A stretch of DNA of 9,693 bases, taken from contig CAZKMM010000103.1 in the NCBI GenBank assembly GCA_964553915.1, positions 1-9,693 on the forward strand. The letters are read 5' to 3'. Made by a program: the position numbers and the translations under genes. Position 1 is the first letter of the stretch. Every line of letters starts with the position of its first letter. The notes below the pieces were generated by a model. That model saw nothing but the letters and a program-made list of their open reading frames with translations, was not told the DNA's origin and searched no databases. Below, piece by piece: positions 1-6,327 of this stretch. The stretch is from CAZKMM01 sp964553915 (GTDB lineage: Bacteria > RBG-13-61-14 > DRUE01).

Positions 1-368
1 TAAGGAGCAATAATCACCACCTCATCGCCCGGGTCAAGAACCGCCTGAAAAAGATTATATAAGCAGTGCTTGGCACCGCAGGAAACAATAATCTGCTCCA
101 GGGAATATTTAAGACCATTGTCTTTTTCAAATTTTTTTACAATAGCTTTTTTCAGCTCATCAATTCCCGTGGCAGGGGTGTATTTGGTAAAGCCCTGGTC
201 AATCGCCTGTTTGGCAGATTGTTTGATGTAATCCGGGGTATCAAAATCTGGCTCGCCCGCGCCAAAGCCAATTACATCTATCCCCTGAGCCTTTAAAGCT
301 CTGGCTCGTGCCGTGACCTGTAGAGTTGGGCTGGGTTTGACACTCTTTGCCCTTCGGGATAGCTTCAT
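1..368 (-). CDS. Class I/II aminotransferase, aspartate aminotransferase-like, N-terminal part (cut by window edge)
   Basis: This is the first 122 codons of a PLP-dependent fold-type I aminotransferase, reading off the left edge. The translation starts MKLSRRAKSVKPSPTLQVTA, then has GFGAGEPDFDTPDYI (residues 34-48), FTKYTPATGIDELKKAI (60-76), IIVSCGAKHCLYN (93-105) and LDPGDEVVIIAP (111-122). These are the N-terminal signatures of the I-gamma aspartate aminotransferase group: the substrate-binding GAGEPDFDTP segment, the YTP.xGxxELKxAI segment and the GAK segment that contacts the cofactor phosphate. The family transfers an amino group between aspartate or a related amino acid and 2-oxoglutarate in the cytoplasm. 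The exact substrate cannot be told from this fragment, and the Schiff-base lysine lies beyond the window. The ATG is preceded by a strong Shine-Dalgarno site (373-381). It follows coaD by 20 bases, so it is probably the last visible gene of the same operon. Confidence 0.93.
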   Translation of the reverse strand, partial: MKLSRRAKSVKPSPTLQVTARARALKAQGIDVIGFGAGEPDFDTPDYIKQSAKQAIDQGFTKYTPATGIDELKKAIVKKFEKDNGLKYSLEQIIVSCGAKHCLYNLFQAVLDPGDEVVIIAP

Positions 369-372
369 TTGT

Positions 373-381
373 CCCTCCTTT
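373..381 (-). promoter_or_regulatory. Ribosome binding site of the aminotransferase gene
   Basis: On the minus strand this reads AAAGGAGGG, ending four bases before the ATG at 368. It is a near-perfect anti-16S match. It fixes the start and excludes longer readings into coaD. Confidence 0.8.
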
Positions 382-388
382 GCTGAGA

Positions 389-880
389 TTATTTTTTAGC
401 CAGAAGTTTTTTCCGGAGTTCTCTTTCCACCAGAGACGGAACCATCCCCTTGACCGAGCCTCCAAGCAGGACAATCTCTTTGATCAGGCTGGCACTCAAA
501 TGGGAATAAGTGCCCTCAGTCATAATAAAAACCGTTTCTATTTTAGGATTAAGATTTCGGTTGGTGATTGCCATCTGGATTTCGTATTCAAAATCTGTGA
601 CATTTCTCAGCCCCCGAAGGATGATATTAGCGTTCTTGCGGGCAACATAATCCACTAAAAGCCCCTTAAAAGTTTCTACTTTGGTTCTGGGAACATTCTT
701 TAAGAGTTTTTTCCAGAGAGCCACTCGTTCTTCCACACTGAAAAGATATTTTTTGCTTGTGCTCTCTGCTACTGCCACGATTACCTGGTCAAAAATGTTG
801 ATTCCTCGCCTGACAATATTCAGATGCCCCTCGGTGGGCGGGTCAAAAGAGCCCGGATAAATCGCTACCTTTTTAGCCAC
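389..880 (-). CDS. coaD: Phosphopantetheine adenylyltransferase (PPAT)
   Basis: This enzyme transfers AMP from ATP to 4'-phosphopantetheine to give dephospho-CoA, the penultimate step of coenzyme A synthesis, in the cytoplasm. The 163-residue product has the usual family length. It shows the nucleotidyltransferase signature PGSFDPPTEGH (residues 9-19, with the ATP-binding GH pair), the pantetheine/ATP segment RGLRNVTDFEYE (89-100) and the second nucleotide motif YSHLSASLIKEI (125-136). In most PPATs that last motif is SSSL(V/I)(K/R)E; here the middle serine is alanine, which is a mild deviation. The start codon is GTG. It lies inside the end of rsmD, giving an 8-base overlap, and has a good Shine-Dalgarno site at 887-893. 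The rsmD-coaD pairing is common in bacteria and supports both calls. Confidence 0.97.
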   Translation of the reverse strand: MAKKVAIYPGSFDPPTEGHLNIVRRGINIFDQVIVAVAESTSKKYLFSVEERVALWKKLLKNVPRTKVETFKGLLVDYVARKNANIILRGLRNVTDFEYEIQMAITNRNLNPKIETVFIMTEGTYSHLSASLIKEIVLLGGSVKGMVPSLVERELRKKLLAKK

Positions 881-1451
881 CTTCTTCCTCCTTTTTATTT
901 ACTTCAAATAAATAAAAACTCACCAGACTATCTCCGTATTTTCTCTGGTCCCGGAGAATGAGCCGGGCATATTTTTCCTGAACCTGTTCCCGGGGACTGT
1001 GCCGAGCCACCACGATTGCTTCTTCCTCAAGAATTCCACTCTGGGAAAGATGAGCCAAGGTGGTGGAGGATAAATTCTGGTCAAAAGGCGGGTCAACAAA
1101 CACCAGGTCAAATTTGGCTCCTTCTAAAGCGAGCTGATTGATAGCAGAGCTGGCTTTTTTAATCAGCACCTGGCTTTTATCTTCACAGCCCAATTTTTTA
1201 AGATTAGCTTTGAGAATCTGAGCGGAACGCTGGCTCTGGTCAACAAACACTGCTCCGAGCGCGCCCCGGCTGAGTGCCTCTATTCCCAGAGCACCGCTTC
1301 CGGCAAACAAATCCAGCACCAGAATTCCTTCTAAATTATGAGGAAGAATATCAAAAATTGCGGATTTAACTCTGCTGGTGGCAGGTCGGATTTTTTTGCC
1401 CGGCTTCATCTTGAGCCGGGCTCCCCGATATTTACCGCCCCGAACCTTCAT
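873..1451 (-). CDS. rsmD: 16S rRNA (guanine(966)-N2)-methyltransferase
   Basis: RsmD is an S-adenosylmethionine-dependent methyltransferase that modifies G966 (E. coli numbering) of 16S rRNA during assembly of the small ribosomal subunit. The 192-residue protein is of normal length. It begins with the typical MKVRGGKYRGARL, followed by RPATSRVKSAIFDIL (residues 22-36). It then has the SAM-binding motif I DLFAGSGALGIEALSRGA (47-64), the catalytic motif IV DPPF (120-123) and the C-terminal signature RKYGDSLVSFYLF (170-182). The ATG is three bases from the aldolase stop and has no clear Shine-Dalgarno site, so it probably depends on ribosomes finishing the aldolase gene. The 3' end overlaps coaD. 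Confidence 0.96.
   Translation of the reverse strand: MKVRGGKYRGARLKMKPGKKIRPATSRVKSAIFDILPHNLEGILVLDLFAGSGALGIEALSRGALGAVFVDQSQRSAQILKANLKKLGCEDKSQVLIKKASSAINQLALEGAKFDLVFVDPPFDQNLSSTTLAHLSQSGILEEEAIVVARHSPREQVQEKYARLILRDQRKYGDSLVSFYLFEVNKKEEEGG
887..893 (-). promoter_or_regulatory. Ribosome binding site of coaD, inside the 3' end of rsmD
   Basis: The minus strand reads AAGGAGG six bases before the GTG codon at 880. It supports the GTG start of coaD, which has no ATG nearby. Because the site lies within rsmD codons, translation of the two genes is probably coupled. Confidence 0.75.
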
Positions 1452-1454
1452 TCA

Positions 1455-2531
1455 CTAATCCAACAATTCAAGCAATTTTTTCGCACTTCCTTCAGAGCGA
1501 AATGCCTTTAAAAGACTCTTTGCTTCCTGATATGCCATCTCCTCTATTTTCTTTTTATTCTCCTCCGGGATAGAATCTATTTCTTTTTTAAATACCCTGG
1601 TGGCAAACTTAATGTCCTTTTGGTTCTCTTCTGCCCATTTTTTCATCCGGGCAAATAAATCCTCGGGCAGTCCCTGGTGGGCAATATTCTGCCACTGGGT
1701 CCCGACATTCCCTTTTCTGATGCCATAATCTGCAAACTGCCCGATTAAATGAAGCGGGGTGCCGGTGATACCGTGCTGGGCAATAGCAGTGCCAAAAGGA
1801 CGAACCGCTTTGAAGATTTTTCTGGTTCGCTCCAGGTCAATATGAACTTCCTCTCCGGGGGCATAATTTCCGTGCTTGGAGCCATTGTTGGTCGCTAATA
1901 GCACGGGTTTAACTCCGTTTCCGTTCAATCCCTTAATATATTCAAGAGCCTCCTCTACCGTGGTTAGCTCCCCGCCTTCTTTCAATGCCTTGATTTCTCC
2001 CACCTCTGCTTCCAAGCCAATTCCCAGCTCTATAATCGGTTTTGCCAGTTCAGTGGTAATACGGATATTATCCGGGATTTCATTATAACTGGCATCAATG
2101 GCAAAGCTGGAATACCCTGCTTCAATCTCTGCCTGAATCAATTTTTTTGCGGATTCTATTTCTTCTTCGCTGGTATCTTTTACCTTAATATGGTCGCCGT
2201 GAATGATAAAAGGAAGAGAGTAATTCATCCCCTCCACATATTCCAAAATGGTCTGGACAAAAATTTCCGGAGTCTGACCGGTATAACCGCCGTCAATATC
2301 TCCCTCGCTTTTTGCCAGCTCAAAAGCAACTATTGATTCCAGCTCCCGGCTCGCCCGCAAAATCCCGGGAATGGTATGGCGGATTCGGATATTGCACGCC
2401 ATCACAATGATGGGCAAATCCAGAATCGCCTGAAAAATCGGCTGGGAATTGAGCAGGAGAATTTTGGTGCCAGCTAATTTTTTCTCCACATTGGGCGGAC
2501 GGTATTTTAGTAGTTTTTCGTATTCACTCAT
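1455..2531 (-). CDS. Class II (zinc) fructose-bisphosphate aldolase-like protein, FbaA-type but divergent
   Basis: Class II aldolases reversibly cleave a ketose 1,6-bisphosphate to glycerone phosphate and an aldehyde phosphate using a divalent metal. The 358 residues match the length of the FbaA type. The active-site blocks are present in order: HGDH (111-114; Asp113 as catalytic acid, His114 as metal ligand), LEAEVGEI (173-180), KHGNYAPGEE (219-228; His220 as metal ligand) and AQHGITGTP (251-259; His253 as metal ligand). Two blocks differ from classical FbaA. The glycine-rich HGGSGS loop reads HGITGT, and the NIDTDTQW phosphate-binding segment aligns with RKGNVGTQW (272-280). The metal site therefore looks intact, but the substrate may differ from fructose 1,6-bisphosphate. 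The ATG has an AGGAGG site (2537-2542). The gene is 57 bases downstream of the GT4-cupin gene and 3 bases upstream of rsmD. Confidence 0.82.
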   Translation of the reverse strand: MSEYEKLLKYRPPNVEKKLAGTKILLLNSQPIFQAILDLPIIVMACNIRIRHTIPGILRASRELESIVAFELAKSEGDIDGGYTGQTPEIFVQTILEYVEGMNYSLPFIIHGDHIKVKDTSEEEIESAKKLIQAEIEAGYSSFAIDASYNEIPDNIRITTELAKPIIELGIGLEAEVGEIKALKEGGELTTVEEALEYIKGLNGNGVKPVLLATNNGSKHGNYAPGEEVHIDLERTRKIFKAVRPFGTAIAQHGITGTPLHLIGQFADYGIRKGNVGTQWQNIAHQGLPEDLFARMKKWAEENQKDIKFATRVFKKEIDSIPEENKKKIEEMAYQEAKSLLKAFRSEGSAKKLLELLD

Positions 2532-2588
2532 TTTATCCTCCTGGGTTTGGGTTTATTTTAACGAAATTTTAAGAAAAAGAAAACAGGT
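2532..2588 (-). other. Intergenic gap between the GT4-cupin and aldolase genes
   Basis: This is the widest gap in the minus-strand block, at 57 bases. On the minus strand it is T-rich, then A-rich. It contains two TAAAAT words that could be -10 boxes for a secondary promoter of the housekeeping genes, but no acceptable -35 box sits 16-18 bases upstream of either. It ends with the AGGAGG ribosome binding site of the aldolase gene at 2542-2537. I see no hairpin terminator, so read-through from the glycan genes is likely. Confidence 0.4.
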
Positions 2589-3998
2589 TTATGCTCTACC
2601 ATAATCATCTTCTAATCTGATAATATCATCTTCTCCAAAATATTCCCCCTGCTGGATTTCAATAAAGGTCAAAAGTCCAGTGCCCGGATTTCCAATCCGA
2701 TGAGCAGAGCCCTGAGGAATATCTATGCTCTCCCCGGCTTTTAACCTGATTTCCTTGCCATCCAGAATTACCAAGGCAGTTCCCTGAACAATCATCCAGT
2801 GCTCCCTTCTTTTAAAGTGCTTTTGATAGCTAAGCCGATGTCCCGGCTTGAGCTGAATCCTCTTTACCTTCCAGTTGGGTTTATCCTCTAAAACCAGCCA
2901 TCTACCCCAGGGAGTAATTCTCTGAAGCTCACTTGCCGGATGAGGAACCCGGGCATAAACCAGGTCATAATAAAGCTCCAGATGTCTTTCCACCATTACC
3001 TTCTGGCTGAATTTTTCTTCTACCACCTTCCTGCATTCTCTGGGGTCAATCTCATCCAGTCTTTTAACCGCTTCTACTGCCTGGTCCAGGTCATCGCAGA
3101 GAAATCCATTTCTTCCTGATTCAATAATCTCCACCATTGCTCCCTGCTTGAAGGCAATCAGAGGGGTTCCGCAGGCAAGTGCCTCCGCGGCTACCAGACC
3201 AAACGGCTCGCACCAGTTAATTAAAAATAAAACCGCTTTTGCCTTTTGATAATATGGCACCAGCTGGCGGGGAGTGAGCATTCCCAGATACTGAATCTGC
3301 CCCCCCAGATAAGGCTCAACATATTTCTGATAATAATCACGGTATTTGTCCTCAATCATCCCGGCAAAAAGCAGTTTCATTCCAGCTCGCCTTGCCAGCT
3401 CCACTGCTTCTCTGGCTCCTTTTTCCGGAGCAATCCTTCCGGCAAAAAGCAGATAATCCTCCCGTGGTCCCCCATAAAAAGGAAAATCCTCCAGACGAAT
3501 CCCGTTATAAATCGTGCGCACCCAGTTCAGCTCCGGGCATAAAGTCCGCTCCGCATCAGAAAGAGAAATATAAGGATATTCTCTCATCTTCAGGAGAAAC
3601 TCCCTCTGCGCCGGCACCCAGGCAGATCCGTGCAGGGTGCTGACCACCGGAATCTTTAAATCATCAACATAGCTCAAAGCGTGGCAATGAAGATGGTTAT
3701 GAAGCAAATCAAATTCTCCTGCCCGAGCCCGCTTGATGCACTCCTTAATATGCTCTTCCTCCTTGAGCCGAATATTCGGAGGCTCTCCTTCCCATTCATT
3801 TAAGGGCTTGGGCACCACAGAAATCAACCGGGCTCTGGTAAGAGAATCTCCAGAAGCAAAGAGAGCAACTTCCATCCCCTGCTCCACCAGTCCTTCTGCC
3901 AGATTAGATGCGACCAGCTCCCAGGGACCATAAGCCCGGGGTGGGCATCTCCAGGAAATGGGCGCCAGAATAGCGATTCTCAGCTTTTCTCGGTCCAT
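2589..3998 (-). CDS. GT4 glycosyltransferase fused to a C-terminal mannose-6-phosphate isomerase-type cupin
   Basis: This 469-residue protein has two domains. Residues about 6-350 form a GT-B fold family 4 glycosyltransferase. The N-terminal domain has CPPRAYGPWELVASNLAEGL (18-37), the acceptor/donor site equivalent of PPxxYGGTE. The C-terminal half has FAGRIAPEKG (185-194), with the usual phosphate-contacting Arg and Lys, and EPFGLVAAEALACGTP (264-279), an intact E-x7-E motif. Residues about 360-466 are a cupin of the mannose-6-phosphate isomerase type II kind, as found at the C-terminus of ManC/AlgA. It has TPWGRW (362-367), VKRIQLKPGHRLSYQKH (378-394), REHWMIVQGTA (398-408), IPQGSAHRIGNPG (427-439) and GEYFGEDDIIRLEDDYGR (451-468). 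Candidate metal ligands are His394, Glu399, His400 and His433. The substrate is inferred to be a mannose-type sugar nucleotide, because of the cupin and the adjacent GH130 gene. The start is fixed by a GGAGG site 11 bases after the GH130 stop. Confidence 0.88.
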   Translation of the reverse strand: MDREKLRIAILAPISWRCPPRAYGPWELVASNLAEGLVEQGMEVALFASGDSLTRARLISVVPKPLNEWEGEPPNIRLKEEEHIKECIKRARAGEFDLLHNHLHCHALSYVDDLKIPVVSTLHGSAWVPAQREFLLKMREYPYISLSDAERTLCPELNWVRTIYNGIRLEDFPFYGGPREDYLLFAGRIAPEKGAREAVELARRAGMKLLFAGMIEDKYRDYYQKYVEPYLGGQIQYLGMLTPRQLVPYYQKAKAVLFLINWCEPFGLVAAEALACGTPLIAFKQGAMVEIIESGRNGFLCDDLDQAVEAVKRLDEIDPRECRKVVEEKFSQKVMVERHLELYYDLVYARVPHPASELQRITPWGRWLVLEDKPNWKVKRIQLKPGHRLSYQKHFKRREHWMIVQGTALVILDGKEIRLKAGESIDIPQGSAHRIGNPGTGLLTFIEIQQGEYFGEDDIIRLEDDYGRA

Positions 3999-4000
3999 CT

Positions 4001-4010
4001 CCCCCTCCTT
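4001..4010 (-). promoter_or_regulatory. Ribosome binding site of the GT4-cupin gene
   Basis: The minus strand reads AAGGAGGGGG just before the ATG at 3998 and abuts the GH130 stop codon. It is strong, unlike the absent site of the GH130 gene before it, so the fusion protein may be made at a higher level or independently. Confidence 0.7.
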
Positions 4011-4981
4011 TAAAACCAGGCTGGGGTGGTATCCGCAGGACAGGATTTAATGTAATCCAAAAGCTCTTTTAATCGGGCAATTGCCAGACCAATGCAGGTA
4101 TCTGCCCCTCCATAATAAAGATAAACCTCATCGGTCTCGGGATGATAAATCCAGCCGGTGGGAAAAACCACTCCGCCCACATCTCCGGATTGTTCATAAT
4201 GCTCCCGGGGGCTCATTATCCAGGATTCGCTTCGATGAAGAACCTGATAAGGATTCTCCAAATCCAGCAAAGCCATTCCCACCCGATATAAGGAGCCAGA
4301 AGCGGTCTGACGAACCCCGTGATAGAGAATCAGCCATCCCTCCGGGGTCTCAAGCGGAGGAGGTCCCAAGCCAATTTTATTGGCATCCCACCAGGCTCCC
4401 TGCCGGGCTAAAAGCAGAATCTTATGCTTTCCCCAGTGCTGGAGGTCTGGGGAGGAGCTGAGCCAGATATGAAACCCCAGAGCAAAGGTGGTGCTCGGAC
4501 GATGGATTAAAAGATATTCTCCTTTAATTTTTTTCGGAAAAAGAGCTGCGTCTTTATCTTCGGGCGGGACAATTGCACCCAGCTTTTCCAGGTTTTGAAA
4601 ATCCTCAGTCAGAGCCAGAGAGACCAGAGGACCGCCCCGGCTGAAAGAGGTATAAACAATCGCATACCTGCCCATCTCTTCCAGATAGGTAATTCTGGCA
4701 TCTTCCACTCCCCAGAGCTCCTCCGGATGACTGTCTGGCTCCGGAGAAATAAACGGCTTTGAATCTATCTCCCAGTCTGAGATTCCATCTTTACTCCGGG
4801 CAATGGTTAAATGAGAAATCCCCCGCTGGTCTTCACATCGGCAGAGAAGAAGATGCTGGTCGCCAAATCTGACTGCTCCGGGATTGAAAACCGTATTAAC
4901 CGGATAGCTCCAGTCCCGGGCAGACAAAATCGGGTTAGTATGATGCCGAACAAATAACTCTTTTGTATCCCGCTCCATCAC
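4010..4981 (-). CDS. GH130-family beta-mannoside phosphorylase or glycosidase
   Basis: GH130 enzymes mostly cleave beta-mannosidic bonds with inorganic phosphate, releasing alpha-mannose 1-phosphate; a few hydrolyse instead. The 323-residue product fits the family's five-bladed beta-propeller. It shows the early blade signature NPGAVRFGDQHLLLCRCED (33-51), WGVEDARI (90-97) with Asp94 as the likely catalytic proton donor, KDAALFPKKI (143-152), IHRP (159-162), GLGPPPLETPEGWLILYHGV (204-223) and a closing YYGGADTCIGLAIARL (289-304). There is no signal peptide, so it acts in the cytoplasm, as phosphorylases do. The linkage (beta-1,4 or beta-1,2) cannot be assigned by eye. It lies between two GT4 genes, 2 bases after the first. 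The start is ambiguous: GTG at 4981 is followed at once by ATG at 4978, with no Shine-Dalgarno site, so translational coupling to the preceding gene is likely. Confidence 0.88.
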   Translation of the reverse strand: MMERDTKELFVRHHTNPILSARDWSYPVNTVFNPGAVRFGDQHLLLCRCEDQRGISHLTIARSKDGISDWEIDSKPFISPEPDSHPEELWGVEDARITYLEEMGRYAIVYTSFSRGGPLVSLALTEDFQNLEKLGAIVPPEDKDAALFPKKIKGEYLLIHRPSTTFALGFHIWLSSSPDLQHWGKHKILLLARQGAWWDANKIGLGPPPLETPEGWLILYHGVRQTASGSLYRVGMALLDLENPYQVLHRSESWIMSPREHYEQSGDVGGVVFPTGWIYHPETDEVYLYYGGADTCIGLAIARLKELLDYIKSCPADTTPAWF

Positions 4982-4983
4982 TT

Positions 4984-6246
4984 TTAAAACTCTGAAGGCA
5001 GAACCACTTTTTCTTTTTTGCGTTTGGCTTCCCGGGCTAATTCATAAGCTTCATCATACTGCCGGGCAACAATTTCCCAGCTCACCACCTCTTCCAGATA
5101 TTTTTTGACATTACTCCCCAGCTCAAACCGGAGCTGTTCATCACAGGCAAGCCTGATTACCTTCTTCTTAAGCATCTCCCGATTGGTAAATAAAAGCCCG
5201 CCCTCACTCTCCAGCGTCTGGGCGGTTAGTCCTTCCATTGGAGCGGTGGTAATGAAGGGCTTGTTCAGGGCAATGATCCGGGCAAGGGTGCCGGATTGAG
5301 TCTCATCCACCGTGGGCAGAACTATAAAATCGCATACCGCCATCACTTTATAATAAGTCTCTCCCCGGGGAATAAACTCATAATAATGAGCCAGCCCCTT
5401 CTGCTCCAAAATCTCCACCTCCTGGCGGTATTTTTTATAATCTTCCAGATGCGCCGGGTCCCGCCAGACTCCAGCAGCGAGCAGGTCCCATTCCTTGCCG
5501 GTCTCCTTTTTTATTTCCTCGTGAATCTCCTCCCACATTGAGGTGAGGATATCCCAGCGTTTGTTTGCCTGAATCCATCCCACCAGCCCAACCAGATGCT
5601 CGCTTAAATAAGGAAGCTTGCTCAAGCCCAACTCCTCGCGAATCTTGGGAATCTCCTCCGGTCCCCAGCGCATATCCGGACGGGCGCCATGAGGAACTAT
5701 CATTATATTACCAGGAACCGGAAGATTATAACCCCGAAAATTCCAGTCCAGACGCCAGCGCTGATAATGACATTTAAACAAAACCACATCTGCCCGCTCG
5801 CACATCCGATGAATAAAAAGCGCCTCATCTTCCCGGAGCCGACCATGAACCGTATGCGGTTCCACCACAGTTGGCCATTCAGAAAGATAATCCAGCATTT
5901 CAATAAAGCCAAGATTTCCATCACCCCTGCCCATCTCATCTTTATACTCGTATAAGCCATACTCATGCTGGATATGAATTACATAGGGCTTAAGTTCCTC
6001 TATCTTCTCAATTACCGGACGCCACCAGTCCCGGCGGGTCATATCAATCAAAGGAAAAACTCCCTTTCCTTCTCCCTCACTATGAGAGATGACCAGGACC
6101 TCTCGCTCCGGATGACGCTTTTGAATGAACTCCCGTGCCTCCTCACAAAAAGTAGCTATCCCACAGAGCCGGGGCGGATAGCTGGAAATCATTACTATCG
6201 GTTTATTTTTGGTGCGAGCTTTCTTTTTTCCTTCCTCGCTTTTCAT
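4984..6246 (-). CDS. GT4-type glycosyltransferase
   Basis: This is a 420-residue GT-B fold glycosyltransferase, probably family 4, acting in the cytoplasm. After a lysine-rich start it has ISSYPPRLCGIATFCEEARE (20-39), the form of the N-terminal motif seen in the PPRxCGIATF subgroup. Other blocks are VIHIQHEYGLY (89-99), VEPHTVHG (128-135), VPHGARPDMRWG (184-195), GLVGWIQANKRWD (220-232), with the donor-phosphate Lys229 and Arg230, and LPTVDETQSGTLARIIALNK (310-329). In the last block Glu315 is the first glutamate of the usual E-x7-E pair, but the second position is Arg323. The substrate cannot be read from the sequence. The GH130 gene 2 bases downstream and the GT4-cupin gene after it suggest a mannose-containing oligosaccharide or glycan. 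A GAGGTGG ribosome site lies at 6251-6257. This is the first gene of the minus-strand block. Confidence 0.85.
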   Translation of the reverse strand: MKSEEGKKKARTKNKPIVMISSYPPRLCGIATFCEEAREFIQKRHPEREVLVISHSEGEGKGVFPLIDMTRRDWWRPVIEKIEELKPYVIHIQHEYGLYEYKDEMGRGDGNLGFIEMLDYLSEWPTVVEPHTVHGRLREDEALFIHRMCERADVVLFKCHYQRWRLDWNFRGYNLPVPGNIMIVPHGARPDMRWGPEEIPKIREELGLSKLPYLSEHLVGLVGWIQANKRWDILTSMWEEIHEEIKKETGKEWDLLAAGVWRDPAHLEDYKKYRQEVEILEQKGLAHYYEFIPRGETYYKVMAVCDFIVLPTVDETQSGTLARIIALNKPFITTAPMEGLTAQTLESEGGLLFTNREMLKKKVIRLACDEQLRFELGSNVKKYLEEVVSWEIVARQYDEAYELAREAKRKKEKVVLPSEF

Positions 6247-6272
6247 CTTCCCACCTCAAGCTTTAATTGACT

Positions 6273-6301
6273 TTGACAAATCTCCCTCCACCCAGTAAAT
6301 A
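6273..6301 (+). promoter_or_regulatory. Putative sigma70-type promoter of the YihY/BrkB gene
   Basis: A perfect -35 TTGACA (6273-6278) is followed after 17 bases by TAAATA (6296-6301), a weak -10 with three of six consensus bases. The ATG of the membrane-protein gene begins eight bases after this box and has no Shine-Dalgarno site. If the promoter is real, the mRNA would have almost no 5' leader. Confidence 0.45.
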
Positions 6302-6327
6302 TTTAAACAATGAAGAAAAAATTGCAA
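6300..6327 (-). promoter_or_regulatory. Possible divergent promoter for the minus-strand operon
   Basis: On the minus strand TTGCAA (6327-6322) is followed after 16 bases by TAAATA (6305-6300). Each box is only a partial consensus match. The -10 overlaps that of the plus-strand promoter within the palindrome TAAATATTTA at 6296-6305. Transcripts would begin near 6293, giving a leader of about 45 bases that contains the GAGGTGG ribosome site. Confidence 0.25.

Noticed and set aside
241..658. Open frames opposite or overlapping coaD and the aminotransferase (for example 347-658 plus, 241-474 minus).
   Set aside because: They are shadows of well-supported genes, lack ribosome sites and show no recognisable protein family.
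2532..2588. A separate promoter for the aldolase-rsmD-coaD genes, suggested by TAAAAT words.
   Set aside because: No acceptable -35 box lies 16-18 bases upstream, and the sequence is simply T- and A-rich.
5689..5966. Overlapping open frames on both strands inside the first GT4 gene.
   Set aside because: The main frame has clear GT4 motifs throughout. The alternatives have no family signature and no translation signals.
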